A DNA stretch of 64,000 nucleotides, taken from NCBI RefSeq assembly GCF_012933545.1, contig NZ_JAADJU010000012.1:1-64000 (forward strand). Reading direction: 5' to 3'. Position 1 is the first letter of the stretch. Each line of letters begins with the position of its first letter. The notes below the pieces were generated by a model. That model was not told where the DNA came from. It saw only the letters and a list, made by a program, of their open reading frames with translations, and did not search any database. Below, in pieces: positions 1-9,262 of this stretch. This DNA comes from Rouxiella aceris (GTDB lineage: Bacteria; Pseudomonadota; Gammaproteobacteria; Enterobacterales; Enterobacteriaceae). Made by a program: the position numbers and the translations under genes.

Positions 1-301
1 GGTTTTGCTTTAAATGTTTCCTGGCCGATTCAAAACCTACGCTGAGCGACGTGGAGCGAGACGCTTTTGGCTCGCGACCGAGTGAAGGGACCGCGTAGCG
101 GCGTGGTTTAGGCCACACACAGAAGTCACTGGAAAGAACTCGAACCGAGGGCACAACACTTATCAATTTGGACAAGGCGCAGGATTCCAAAGGAGGCGCG
201 CCTTCGCCTCCTTTGGGCGGTCTGGGCCGCCGCCCAGTGAGCGCAGCGAATGCCCTTGACCTTGACTTTAAAACCAAAAATTGACCTTTAAGCCAAAATT
301 A
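1..301. other. Non-coding stretch with strong inverted repeats
   Basis: I see no credible gene here. A 12-bp perfect inverted repeat (187-198 with 205-216, six-base loop) is followed by a second GC-rich stem (about 214-234, GGGCGG facing CCGCCC). The part at 40-115 is rich in repeated GAGCGA-like words and looks like an intergenic repeat. The stems lie downstream of the minus-strand binding-protein gene, but no T-run follows on that strand. They are therefore a poor match to an intrinsic terminator; a repeat element or mRNA-stabilising hairpin is as likely. Confidence 0.4.
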
Positions 302-1897
302 TTATTTAACTAACTCAGTCTGATAAAAAATATGCTTCCCGAACGGGTCAATCTCATAGCCTGATACCTCTTTACGCACCGGCTCAAAAATCGTCGAATG
401 CGCAATCATTACCGCCGGGACCTGATCGTGCATCATCTGCTGGGCCTGCTGGTAAAGGGTTACGCGTTTGGCATGATCGGTGGTGACGCGCGCTTCATTG
501 ATCAACTGATCAAACGGTGGATAACACCACTTGGCCGAGTTCGAACCGCCCTGCGCGGCTTTACAGGTAAATAACGGACCAAAAAAGTTATCCGGATCAC
601 CATTGGCAGTGGTCCAGCCCATCAAGGCCGCCTGATGTTCACCGTTGCGTATCCGCGTCTGATATTCGGCCCATTCGTAACTGACGATATGCGCTTTAAC
701 ACCTATTTTCGCCCAGTCCGCCTGGATCATCTCAGCCATACGCCGTGCATTAGGGTTATAAGGGCGCTGAACCGGCATTGCCCAGAGATCGATATCAAAC
801 CCCTCGGTATAGCCAGCTTCTGCCAACAAGGCTTTGGCTTTTTCCGGTGAATAGGCATAATCCTCTATGCCGTTGTCAGCGCTCCACACCGCCGGTGGCA
901 ACAGATTTTTGGCGGCCGTGCCGGTGCCACGAAACACCGCTTCGATAATGGACGCCTTATTGATTGCCATTGCCAATGCCTGGCGAACCTTGACATTATC
1001 CAACGGTTTTTTCTGGGTATTAAACGATAAAAAGCCGGTATTCAGACCGGACTTACTGAGCAAGGTAATATCTTTGTTGGCACGCAGCCGATCAAGATCT
1101 GCCGGGTTAGGGAACGGCATTACCTGACACTCGTTTTTCTCCAGCTTGGCCATTCTTACCGCAGCATCCGGCGTGATACTAAATACCAGGCGGTCAATCT
1201 TTGACTTGCCCTGCCAATATTGCGGGAAAGCGGCATATAAAATGCGTGTATCTTTCTGATACTGCACTAACTCAAAGGGGCCGGTGCCGATAGGATCGGT
1301 ATCCACTTTTTGCGGAGTGCCAGCCTTAAGCATTGCATCTGCATATTCCGCGGACAGTATCGAGGCAAAATACCAGCCGAGATCGGCAATAAAAGGCGCT
1401 TCCGGCCGCGAGAGGTTAAATCGTACCGTATTGTCATCCACGCGATCGATACTGGCGATCAGGTTGCTCATATCCAGGCTGTCAAAGTTAAGATAGGTGC
1501 CATTGGAAACCTGATGATAAGGATTGTTTTTATCCTTCTGACGCATAAAAGAAAAAATCACATCATCGGCATTAAAATCACGGCTGGGGGTAAATAGCTT
1601 GTTGCTCTGGAATTTAACCCCCTTGCGCAGATGGAAAGTGTAGGTTTTACCGTCGGCACTGATATCCCAGCTCTCGGCCAGACTGGGGATCAGCTCGGTA
1701 GTGCCGGTTTTAAAGTCAACCAGGCGGTTGTAGATCGGCACTGCGCTGGCATCGACATTGGTGCCTGAGGTGTACAACTGAGGATTAAAGATGTCCGGTG
1801 AGCCTTCGGAACAATAGACCAGCGTGTTAGCCGAAGCACTGGCCGCCATGGCCAGCGCCAAAACGCCGGTAGTCAATATTGCTATTTTCTGTTTCAT
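302..1897 (-). CDS. DppA-like periplasmic peptide-binding protein (ABC transporter, SBP family 5)
   Basis: Periplasmic solute-binding protein that would capture di- or oligopeptides (or haem-like ligands) for an ABC importer. The sequence runs close to E. coli DppA along its full length, with shared stretches such as LVYCSEGSP just after the signal peptide, NADDVIFSF, GTGPF, LWAMPVQRPYNPNARRMAEM, and the C-terminal HSTIFEPVRKEV. A signal peptide is clear: MKQK, a hydrophobic core, then cleavage near ASA/N. I start at 1897 rather than at the in-frame ATG at 1912, because AGGGAA lies 5-6 bases upstream of 1897 and the signal peptide then begins normally. About 531 aa, normal for the family. No permease or ATPase genes lie beside it, so it probably feeds a transporter encoded elsewhere (dpp-type). 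It may be a paralogue rather than dppA itself. Confidence 0.85.
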   Translation of the reverse strand: MKQKIAILTTGVLALAMAASASANTLVYCSEGSPDIFNPQLYTSGTNVDASAVPIYNRLVDFKTGTTELIPSLAESWDISADGKTYTFHLRKGVKFQSNKLFTPSRDFNADDVIFSFMRQKDKNNPYHQVSNGTYLNFDSLDMSNLIASIDRVDDNTVRFNLSRPEAPFIADLGWYFASILSAEYADAMLKAGTPQKVDTDPIGTGPFELVQYQKDTRILYAAFPQYWQGKSKIDRLVFSITPDAAVRMAKLEKNECQVMPFPNPADLDRLRANKDITLLSKSGLNTGFLSFNTQKKPLDNVKVRQALAMAINKASIIEAVFRGTGTAAKNLLPPAVWSADNGIEDYAYSPEKAKALLAEAGYTEGFDIDLWAMPVQRPYNPNARRMAEMIQADWAKIGVKAHIVSYEWAEYQTRIRNGEHQAALMGWTTANGDPDNFFGPLFTCKAAQGGSNSAKWCYPPFDQLINEARVTTDHAKRVTLYQQAQQMMHDQVPAVMIAHSTIFEPVRKEVSGYEIDPFGKHIFYQTELVK

Positions 1898-2095
1898 GCT
1901 TTTCCCTGTCATTAAGATAGCGAACGCGCCAGGTCAGGCGCCCCGTGGTTGTGCAGGCGATGGTCGTCGGGGACAGTGCCACCCGATACGCGACATCACC
2001 TGGAACAGCATTCAAAAACAGACTACCATTCAGGATAAGCTTAGTAATACTTTGTTATATATGAAAATCTTATATGTAAAAACTCAGAGGTCACA

Positions 2096-3328
2096 ATGTC
2101 GACTGAAATTGCCACACAACTCACAGAACGTTTTTACCGCTATTTGGCGATAGCCACGCAAAGCGATGCCAAGGCGACCTGTTTGCCAAGTACGCCAGGA
2201 CAGCAAGAGTTGGCCAATTTACTGGCTAAGGAGCTGATTGCGCTGGGGCTGGAAAACGTTCAGGTTGATCAGCATGCTACGGTGACCGCCGTTAAACCCG
2301 GTACGAAAAAAGGCGGGCCGCGGATCGGTTTTATCACCCATATTGATACCGTCGACGTCGGCTTAGCTGCGGATATTCACCCGCAAACGCTGATCTTTAA
2401 CGGCGAAGACCTCTGCCTTAATCAGGCGCAAGATATCTGGCTGCGCACCAGTGAACATCCTGAGATCCTGCCCTATCAGGGAGAAGCCATTATTTTCAGC
2501 GATGGCACCAGCGTGCTGGGAGCAGATAATAAAGCCGCTGTCACCGTGGTGATGACCCTGCTGGCCAACCTGCAGGCAGAAGATTGCCATGGCGATATTG
2601 TCGTTGCCTTTGTTCCCGATGAAGAGATTGGTCTGCGCGGTGCCAAAGCGCTGGATCTTCAGCGCTTTGACGTCGATTTTGCCTACACCATCGATTGCTG
2701 CGAACTGGGTGAAGTGGTCTATGAAAACTTTAACGCCGCCTCGGCAGAAATTACCTTTACCGGCGTCAGCGCCCATCCCATGTCCGCCATTGGCGTGCTG
2801 GTTAATCCGCTGTTGATGGCACATGATTTTATTAGCCAGTTTGATCGTCAGGAGACACCGGAAAAAACCCAGGGGCGTGAAGGCTATATCTGGTTCAATG
2901 ATATTAGCGCCAATCAGCAAGCCGCGACGCTAAAAGCCTCCATTCGCGACTTTGACAGTGCCAGTTTTGCTGCCCGCAAACAGAAGATCGAGCAAGTGGC
3001 CAACATGATTGCCGCGCAATATCCGACGGCAAAAGTGTCCGTCACTATCAGCGATACCTACAGTAATATCAGCAGCGCGATTGGCGAAAACCGGCAGGCT
3101 ATCGATTTGATTTTTACCGCGTTGGAAGAGATAGGCGTGACGCCCAAAGTGATCCCGATGCGTGGCGGTACCGATGGCGCGGCGTTATCGGCCAAAGGGT
3201 TACTGACGCCCAATTATTTTACCGGCGCCCATAACTTCCATTCAAAATTTGAATTCTTACCGGTTAATTCATTTATAAAATCCTATGAGTTAACCCGCGC
3301 GCTGTGCCTGTTGGCAGCCAAAGAGTAA
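2096..3328 (+). CDS. pepT: Peptidase T (tripeptide aminopeptidase)
   Basis: Cytoplasmic di-zinc aminopeptidase that removes the N-terminal residue from tripeptides; M20B family. The 410-aa length matches PepT. Metal and catalytic motifs are all present: THIDT near residue 80, LGADNKAA near 142, PDEEIG near 175 (catalytic Glu then metal Glu), IDCCE near 200, and GAHNFHS near 380. The dimerisation lid lies between. Start ATG 2096 follows AGAGG at a normal distance. It diverges from the peptide-binding protein, a sensible pairing of peptide uptake and hydrolysis, though the shared region is not conserved in E. coli. A clear terminator follows. Confidence 0.95.
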   Translation: MSTEIATQLTERFYRYLAIATQSDAKATCLPSTPGQQELANLLAKELIALGLENVQVDQHATVTAVKPGTKKGGPRIGFITHIDTVDVGLAADIHPQTLIFNGEDLCLNQAQDIWLRTSEHPEILPYQGEAIIFSDGTSVLGADNKAAVTVVMTLLANLQAEDCHGDIVVAFVPDEEIGLRGAKALDLQRFDVDFAYTIDCCELGEVVYENFNAASAEITFTGVSAHPMSAIGVLVNPLLMAHDFISQFDRQETPEKTQGREGYIWFNDISANQQAATLKASIRDFDSASFAARKQKIEQVANMIAAQYPTAKVSVTISDTYSNISSAIGENRQAIDLIFTALEEIGVTPKVIPMRGGTDGAALSAKGLLTPNYFTGAHNFHSKFEFLPVNSFIKSYELTRALCLLAAKE

Positions 3329-3332
3329 GGCA

Positions 3333-3364
3333 AGCGTCCCCGCTCGGTGGGGACGCTTTTATTT
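3333..3364 (+). terminator. Intrinsic terminator of pepT
   Basis: Perfect 9-bp stem AGCGTCCCC (3333-3341) with GGGGACGCT (3349-3357), then TTTATTTT. It starts five bases after the pepT stop and separates pepT from the convergent permease gene. Confidence 0.85.
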
Positions 3365-3375
3365 TCTGCACCACC

Positions 3376-4653
3376 TCAGGATGTCGCACTGCTCTCCAGA
3401 GGCTCACTACCCGCAGCAGGGTACTGCTTTTGGCTAAACTCGATATACAGCGTCAGGATAAACGCCAGAATATAGAGGGCGCTATAGGCAAGCACCACCC
3501 CGATCACGCTAACAGTAGGCAGTAACAAGGTTGCAATGGCTGGCGCAAAAAAGTTACTCAAACCGGCAGAAAGGTTGCACACCGAGATAGCCGCCCCCTT
3601 ATGTTCCGGTTCCAGCGCCGGAAATAGCGCGGTCATTGGCACAAAGGCGGCAGTGGAGGCTCCCAGTAGGGTCGCTCCCAGCGCTGCCAACCAGAAGTTA
3701 TCGCCAAAGATGGCCGGCAGAAAATAAAAAGTGATACTAAACACCGCACAACCCAAACAGCCATACCAGCGGATCACTCGCAGCCAGCCCAGTTTCTGCG
3801 AGACAATGCCCCAAAAGACATTAAAGACAATAGTCGAGAAGAAGAAAATAGCCCAGATCTGCAACCAGTCAGGCACGGAAAAACCAAAGCTGTCGACAAA
3901 TACCAGTGGCATAATAATGGCAAAGCCATATAGCGACAGCGTATTGATAATACGTACAATGCTGGATAGAAAAATATTTCGGTTGCTTGCCAACAGCGTC
4001 ACCGCACGACTCATTTCAGCGAATTTTTCTTTGGTAGATAAATTCATCATACGATTGGATACTTTAATATTATTCAGCGAAAGAATAGCAATAATTCCTC
4101 CCGCGCAAACCCACGCTAATGAAAACCATAAAACATTCATCTCGCCAATATGTGTAATAATTAAACTTGGCAAATAACTACCTATTACGCCAATTCCTAA
4201 TGAGTATGCTGCCCAAAACCAGCCACAGGCCGAGCCAACTAACTCCTCGCGAACATTATTAACAATCACCACAATGAATGAATAAAGAAATAACGGATAG
4301 GCCAGTCCGCGGATACCATAAAACAGCAGAATAAAATAATAGTTTTTATGGGACAGGCCAAAAATCATAAAGAGTACGTGGAACACCACCCACATATAAA
4401 AGCCAATTCGCATGGCTTTTTGCGGGGTGATCACCTCGGCAATAACCCCTGAACCCCAGGCCGCCAGCGCTGCACATAGCCCATAGACTGTGAACGCCAG
4501 CGTTGCCTGCGCCGGGGAAAAACCGAGCTCGACAATATACCGGGAGAGAAACGCCAGCTCAAAACCGTCCCCGGTCATAAACAGGAAAATGGCCACATAG
4601 CCCCATAACAAATTGGTGGGCAGTCCCATCCAGTGATCGCTATTAACTTTCAT
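3376..4653 (-). CDS. MFS polyol permease (RbtT/DalT-like)
   Basis: Inner-membrane major facilitator protein of 425 aa with about 12 membrane segments. It closely resembles the ribitol/arabitol permeases RbtT/DalT of Klebsiella: FMTGDGFELAFLSRYI near the N-terminus, ITPQKAMRIGF in the loop after TM2, FYGIRGLAYPLFLYSFIV, and FPALEPEHKGAAISV late in the protein. It is divergent from the dehydrogenase-kinase pair at 4972-7611, with a 318-bp control region between. Together they form an uptake-oxidation-phosphorylation module for a sugar alcohol. The exact substrate (ribitol, arabitol, erythritol or threitol) cannot be read from the sequence. Confidence 0.85.
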   Translation of the reverse strand: MKVNSDHWMGLPTNLLWGYVAIFLFMTGDGFELAFLSRYIVELGFSPAQATLAFTVYGLCAALAAWGSGVIAEVITPQKAMRIGFYMWVVFHVLFMIFGLSHKNYYFILLFYGIRGLAYPLFLYSFIVVIVNNVREELVGSACGWFWAAYSLGIGVIGSYLPSLIITHIGEMNVLWFSLAWVCAGGIIAILSLNNIKVSNRMMNLSTKEKFAEMSRAVTLLASNRNIFLSSIVRIINTLSLYGFAIIMPLVFVDSFGFSVPDWLQIWAIFFFSTIVFNVFWGIVSQKLGWLRVIRWYGCLGCAVFSITFYFLPAIFGDNFWLAALGATLLGASTAAFVPMTALFPALEPEHKGAAISVCNLSAGLSNFFAPAIATLLLPTVSVIGVVLAYSALYILAFILTLYIEFSQKQYPAAGSEPLESSATS

Positions 4654-4971
4654 TTCAGTACCTTATATTAATTTTAATTAATACTTCTCCGGAGGTTTTA
4701 TTTTCTTATTGCCTAAAAAAGGTAAGCATATCACCCCCCTCCTCCGTCAATAAAATAGTCTCATTAATATGAATGCTGTCACATAATAGCCGGTTAAAAT
4801 AATAGAATTGGCCATAGCAATTAATCGGTTAGCTAAAATGAACGATCAACTTGTGTTTATAAATACAATTTAAAAAGTGACCAGCATCTAAAATAATAAC
4901 AAAAATGTTGACGTAAACATTTTATAAAACTAGTTTCTAAAAAACACACAAAAGCAAGGAAGAGAGCCGAT
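4654..4971. promoter_or_regulatory. Divergent control region of the polyol genes
   Basis: AT-rich 318-bp region between the permease (minus) and the dehydrogenase (plus). It holds two palindromes. One is TTGTGTTTATAAATACAA at 4851-4868 (9-bp arms, one mismatch). The other has perfect 8-bp arms: AAAATGTT (4902-4909), a six-base spacer, AACATTTT (4916-4923). Their TGTT/AACA cores suggest one sugar-responsive repressor binding both, with the second site about 50 bp before the dehydrogenase start. No regulator gene lies adjacent. Ribosome site AGGAAGAGAG precedes 4972. Confidence 0.55.
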
Positions 4972-6054
4972 ATGAATATTTTACCGCAACAAATTAAGCA
5001 ATTAGTTAATTATGGCCCTAACGACTACCGTCTTGTTTCTTCTCCGCTGCCGGTTCCCAAGGCCAATGAGCTATTAATAAAAATCAGCGCCTGCGGCGTC
5101 TGTGCCTCAGACGTTCACTGCTTCGGCGGGGCACAAATGTTCTGGGGAAGTGACAGCGCGCCATCATGGGTAAAACCGCCAGTAGTGCCAGGGCATGAGT
5201 TCTACGGCGAAGTCGCCGGTTTTGGCGAGGGAGCATTAGAACACTTTGGCGTAGCCCTCGGCGACCGGGTCATTGCCGAACAGATCGTCCCCTGCGACAA
5301 GTGCCGCTTCTGCAAGAGCGGCGATTACTGGATGTGTGAAAAACACGATATCTACGGTTTTCAAAGCAAAGATGCCGATGGTGGTATGTCGGAATACATG
5401 CTGCTGAAAGCCACCAGCCGGGTGCATAAAATTCCGACCACGCTGACCATGAATGAATGCGCGGTGATCGAACCCTTCGCCTGTTCGGTGCATGCCGTCA
5501 ACCGTGCCGATATTCAGTTTGAAGATGTGGTGGTATTGGCCGGTGCCGGCACTCTCGGGCTGGGGATGGTGCAGGCCATTCGCCTGAAAACGCCTAAAAA
5601 ACTGATCGTCCTCGACACCATCCCGGAACGCCTGGCGCTGGCCAGGAAATTCGGTGCCGATCTGGTGATGAATCCGCTGGAGGAAGACGTGGTAGCCAAG
5701 GTCAAAGCCTTGACCGGCGGCTATGGCTGCGATGTCTATATCGAGGCCACCGGTAACCCAAGGAGCGTGCCACAAGGCCTGAATATGATCCGTAAAATGG
5801 GTCGCTTCGTCGAGTTTAGCGTCTTTAGCGAAGAAGCCACCGTTGACTGGTCAATCATTGGCGACCGCAAAGAGCTGGATATCCGCGGTGCCCACCTTGG
5901 GCCAAACTGCTACCAAACGGTGATCGACTTTTTTGAACGCAAGCTGTTTAGCGCCGAAGGCGTGGTGACCGATACCTACTCACTGGATGACTGGCAAGCG
6001 GCATTCCATAAAGCGCACGGTGCCGAGTCAGTCAAAGTTTTGCTGATCCCTTAA
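4972..6054 (+). CDS. Zinc-dependent polyol dehydrogenase (erythritol/L-threitol dehydrogenase type)
   Basis: Medium-chain NAD-linked alcohol dehydrogenase, 360 aa, that would oxidise a sugar alcohol to a ketose in the cytoplasm. Seen: the catalytic-zinc Cys in CGVCASDVHC (about residues 37-46), GHEFYGEV (about 74), the structural-zinc cysteine cluster CDKCRFCKSGDYWMC (about 107-121), and a Rossmann motif GAGTLGLG (about 191-198). It resembles proteins annotated as erythritol/L-threitol dehydrogenase; that substrate is carried over by similarity only. The kinase starts 12 bases after its stop, so the two genes are co-transcribed. The product ketose is presumably what the kinase phosphorylates. 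Confidence 0.8.
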   Translation: MNILPQQIKQLVNYGPNDYRLVSSPLPVPKANELLIKISACGVCASDVHCFGGAQMFWGSDSAPSWVKPPVVPGHEFYGEVAGFGEGALEHFGVALGDRVIAEQIVPCDKCRFCKSGDYWMCEKHDIYGFQSKDADGGMSEYMLLKATSRVHKIPTTLTMNECAVIEPFACSVHAVNRADIQFEDVVVLAGAGTLGLGMVQAIRLKTPKKLIVLDTIPERLALARKFGADLVMNPLEEDVVAKVKALTGGYGCDVYIEATGNPRSVPQGLNMIRKMGRFVEFSVFSEEATVDWSIIGDRKELDIRGAHLGPNCYQTVIDFFERKLFSAEGVVTDTYSLDDWQAAFHKAHGAESVKVLLIP

Positions 6055-6066
6055 GGACGCTTGCCG

Positions 6067-7611
6067 ATGAAATATGTTGTTGGAGTCGATATCGGTACGC
6101 AAAGTACCAAAGGCATTCTGATGGATGCCAACGGACGTATTCTCGCCAGTGCCTCGCGCGGCTATGCGGTTGAGACGCCAAAACCCTTGTGGGCCGAGCA
6201 GTGGCCTGATGTCTGGCTGGAAGCGACGCTGGAGGTGCTGGCGGAGGTGGTCTCTAACGCAGGCGTCGATAAACAGCAGATCGCCTCTGTGTGCATCAGC
6301 AGCCTGTATGGCGGTTCGGGGATCCCGGTCGATGAGGATATCCGCCCGCTCTACCCCTGTCTGATCTGGATGGACCGCCGAGCCTCTGACCGCGTTGACT
6401 GGGTCAGAAACTATGTGGACACCAAAGAGCTCTTCAGGATCACCGGCAATTCGCTGGACAGTTACTACGGTTATACCAAGATCTTGTGGATCAAGGAAAA
6501 CGAACCTGAGGTGTGGGCGAAAACCCGTTATTTCCTGCCGCCCAATAGTTATATCAACTACAAGCTCACCGGGGAAATCGCCGTTGATCACTGCTCTGCC
6601 GGTAATATTGGTGGCGTTTATAATATCGAAAAACGAGACTGGTCCACCAAGGCCTGCCGAATGCTGGGGATCCCGAAAACCATGCTGCCGGAGCGCCTGG
6701 TGCCCTCCGACGGCATAGTGGGAGGATTGTTGCCGGAAATGGCGCACAAGCTCGGACTGGCCGCCGGTACGCCGATCGTTGCCGGTGGCGTAGACGCGGC
6801 GGTCGCCACCTTGGCGGCCGGGGTGGTAGCACCGGGTAACCACGTTGCCATGATTGGCACCTCCATGTGCTGGGGATTTGTCAATCATCAGGTTGATGCG
6901 CGGCATGGCTTGATCAGTATGCCGCACGTCAATAACCCCCAGCAGGATATCTACACCTTCGGCGGTGCCATTACGGCTGGTGCTTCCGTCACCTGGTTTA
7001 TCGAACAGTTCTGTAGCGCAGAAAAACAGCAGGCGAAAAGCCAAGGCTGTTCGGTACATCAGTTGCTGGAAGAAAAAGCCCAAGACCTGGCACCGGGGGC
7101 AGAAGGGTTGATCTTTCTGCCCTATCTGATGGGCGAGCGCAGTCCCATTTGGGATGCCAAGGCTTCCGGCACCCTGGTGGGGCTAAGCCTGTACCATACT
7201 CGCTACCATATGTACCGTGCAGTACTCGAAGGGGTAACTTTTGCTCTGAAAGATAATATCGAGTCGGGCAAAGCCTGCGCCGAACGGCTGGACAATGAGC
7301 TGATTGTGGTGGGGGGTGCTGCGTTCTCCGATATGTGGATGCAGATTATTGCCGATATCACCGGCTATCCGGTGCTGACCATCAAAGAGGAAGTGGAGGC
7401 TCCGCTTGGCGATTGTTTCCTGGCTGCCAAAGCGGCCGGGATCATTCAGAATGCCGATGAGATCAGACAATGGTTTACCTTGCAGCCACGCGCTACCCCG
7501 GACGCCAAGCGTCACGAAAGGTATAACGAGATCTTTAAAACCTATCGTTCAGTCTATAAAAACCTGAAAGGCGATATGCATCAGCTCTATGATTTAACCA
7601 AAGTCAGTTAA
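6067..7611 (+). CDS. FGGY-family carbohydrate kinase
   Basis: Sugar kinase of the FGGY family (xylulokinase/ribulokinase/glycerol kinase fold), about 514 aa. N-terminal phosphate-binding motif GVDIGTQSTKG; second-domain signature around MIGTSMCWG; C-terminal motif VVGGAAFSDMWMQIIAD, the usual FGGY adenosine site. I start at ATG 6067 because AAGGACG sits about 8 bases upstream; the in-frame TTG at 6061 is too close to it. It forms an operon with the dehydrogenase and should phosphorylate the ketose that enzyme produces. It is not close enough to any named kinase for me to give a substrate or symbol. Confidence 0.85.
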   Translation: MKYVVGVDIGTQSTKGILMDANGRILASASRGYAVETPKPLWAEQWPDVWLEATLEVLAEVVSNAGVDKQQIASVCISSLYGGSGIPVDEDIRPLYPCLIWMDRRASDRVDWVRNYVDTKELFRITGNSLDSYYGYTKILWIKENEPEVWAKTRYFLPPNSYINYKLTGEIAVDHCSAGNIGGVYNIEKRDWSTKACRMLGIPKTMLPERLVPSDGIVGGLLPEMAHKLGLAAGTPIVAGGVDAAVATLAAGVVAPGNHVAMIGTSMCWGFVNHQVDARHGLISMPHVNNPQQDIYTFGGAITAGASVTWFIEQFCSAEKQQAKSQGCSVHQLLEEKAQDLAPGAEGLIFLPYLMGERSPIWDAKASGTLVGLSLYHTRYHMYRAVLEGVTFALKDNIESGKACAERLDNELIVVGGAAFSDMWMQIIADITGYPVLTIKEEVEAPLGDCFLAAKAAGIIQNADEIRQWFTLQPRATPDAKRHERYNEIFKTYRSVYKNLKGDMHQLYDLTKVS

Positions 7612-7647
7612 TTTTTTTGCTTTACCCCTTAGCCTTATAAAGCAACA

Positions 7648-7680
7648 CGCCCGAAGAAAAGTTCCTTCGGGCGTTTTTTT
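7648..7680 (+). terminator. Intrinsic terminator after the kinase gene
   Basis: Stem CGCCCGAAG (7648-7656) with CTTCGGGCG (7665-7673), eight-base loop, followed by seven T. It ends the polyol operon and separates it from hisP on the other strand. Confidence 0.9.
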
Positions 7681-7712
7681 CGTCGCTAGCGTTAGCAGGT
7701 CTTTGGGGTAAC

Positions 7713-8486
7713 TTACTTTAGTGCGCCAGACAAAAACTGCTGCAAACGCGCACTTTTCGGGTTGCCAAAGACATCGGCCGGATTGCCTTGCTCTTCAATG
7801 ACCCCCTGGTGCAGGAAAATCACATGGCTGGAAACGTGACGGGCAAACTCCATCTCATGGGTAACCACCACCATGGTTTTACCCTCTTCTGCCAGCTTTT
7901 GCATAATGCGCAGTACTTCGCCCACCAGCTCAGGATCCAGCGCCGAGGTTGGCTCATCAAACAGCAGCACTTCCGGCTCCATGGCCAACGCGCGAGCAAT
8001 AGAAACACGCTGTTGTTGTCCGCCTGACAGATTAACCGGATACTTACCACGGGCGCGCTCGTCAATGCCCACTTTATCGAGATAGAGGATCGCGCGCTCT
8101 TTGGCTTCTGCCTTGCTCAGTCCCAACACCTGAATTGGCGCTTCCATCACGTTCTCGAGAACGGTCATATGGCTCCACAGGTTAAAGTGCTGAAACACCA
8201 TGGTCAGCTTGGTACGCAGCAGTTGCAGCTGTTTTTTATCAAACACCTTTAACTGACCATCGGTATCGCGCACCATGCGAATATCCTGGTTATTGACGCT
8301 GATTGAGCCTTCGCTGGGTTTCTCCAGAAAGTTAATGCAGCGCAAAAAGGTACTTTTCCCCGATCCGGAAGAACCAATAATACTGATAACGTCACCTGCA
8401 TTCGCCGACATCGAAACGCCTTTCAGTACCTCTTGTTCACCATAACGTTTATGCAAATCCACGACGGCTAATTTATTTTCTGACAT
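7713..8486 (-). CDS. hisP: Histidine/basic amino acid ABC transporter ATPase
   Basis: Cytoplasmic ATPase subunit of the HisJQMP importer (histidine, and lysine/arginine/ornithine with an ArgT-type receptor). 257 aa, matching HisP. Walker [10 protein letters not shown] near residue 38, Q-loop [11 protein letters not shown], signature [15 protein letters not shown], Walker [15 protein letters not shown], and the switch histidine in VVVTHEME. Last gene of hisJ-hisQ-hisM-hisP, 59 bases after hisM. It runs convergently into the terminator of the kinase gene. Confidence 0.95.
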   Translation of the reverse strand: MSENKLAVVDLHKRYGEQEVLKGVSMSANAGDVISIIGSSGSGKSTFLRCINFLEKPSEGSISVNNQDIRMVRDTDGQLKVFDKKQLQLLRTKLTMVFQHFNLWSHMTVLENVMEAPIQVLGLSKAEAKERAILYLDKVGIDERARGKYPVNLSGGQQQRVSIARALAMEPEVLLFDEPTSALDPELVGEVLRIMQKLAEEGKTMVVVTHEMEFARHVSSHVIFLHQGVIEEQGNPADVFGNPKSARLQQFLSGALK

Positions 8487-8545
8487 GATTTTTCCCGCAC
8501 AGGTTTAACGTTTTCGCTGTTAATGCTTTCAAAACTGCATCCCGC

Positions 8546-9262
8546 CTAATGAGAAGACTGGGGCTTAACGTGCGCCAGCCAGCGTTTTTCCGCCTTGCGG
8601 AAGAGAGTGATCAGGACAAACGACACAGCCAGATAAATGACCGCTGCAATACCAAAGGCATAAAACGGCTGGTAGGTGGCGGAGTTGATATCTCGGGCAA
8701 TTTTCAGCACATCCGGCACCGTGGCGGTAAAGGCCAGGGCGGTGGAGTGCAGCATTAAAATGACTTCATTGCTATAGGCCGGAATGGCGGTACGCAGCGC
8801 CGAAGGTAAAATAATGCAGGTATAAAGTTTAAAACGCGAAAAACCATAGGCGTTGGCGGCCTCAATCTCACCGTGCGGCACGGCGCGAATGGCACCGGCA
8901 AAAATTTCGGTGGTATAGGCGCAGGTATTGAGCGTTAAAGACAAAATGGTGCAATTCAGACCACTACGGAAGAAAGCGTTTAAAAAATCGCTGCCGCGGA
9001 CAATTTCCAGACTGTACATCCCGGAATAAAACACCAGGAGCTGCACATACAGCGGCGTACCACGGAAAACATAGGTGAACAACCAGATTGGGGTACTGAT
9101 CCAGCGGTTTGGCGACACTCGCCCTACGGCCATCAGCACCGCCAGTAATCCCCCCATCACCACCGAGCTAATCAGCAGCCACAGGGTGATCGCCAGACCG
9201 GTAAACCGGTAACCATCGCTCCACAGCAGCGATAAACCGTATTGCTGCAAAATATCGATCAT
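8546..9262 (-). CDS. hisM: Histidine ABC transporter permease HisM
   Basis: Inner-membrane permease subunit, 238 aa, that pairs with HisQ to form the translocation path. Several hydrophobic segments and the polar-amino-acid permease EAA loop (IEAANAYGFSRFKLYTCIILP) that docks on HisP. The N-terminal MIDILQQYGLSLLW is typical of HisM. Its start overlaps the hisQ stop by 4 bases (ATGA), showing translational coupling. Confidence 0.95.
   Translation of the reverse strand: MIDILQQYGLSLLWSDGYRFTGLAITLWLLISSVVMGGLLAVLMAVGRVSPNRWISTPIWLFTYVFRGTPLYVQLLVFYSGMYSLEIVRGSDFLNAFFRSGLNCTILSLTLNTCAYTTEIFAGAIRAVPHGEIEAANAYGFSRFKLYTCIILPSALRTAIPAYSNEVILMLHSTALAFTATVPDVLKIARDINSATYQPFYAFGIAAVIYLAVSFVLITLFRKAEKRWLAHVKPQSSH

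Noticed and set aside
187-216. 12-bp hairpin as terminator of the binding-protein gene
   Set aside because: No T-run follows on either strand, and it lies 85 bases from the stop; kept only as an inverted repeat.
6028-7083. Long minus-strand frame (351 codons) opposite the FGGY kinase
   Set aside because: It lies wholly antisense to a well-supported kinase, has no ribosome site or family motif and is a shadow of GC-biased codons.
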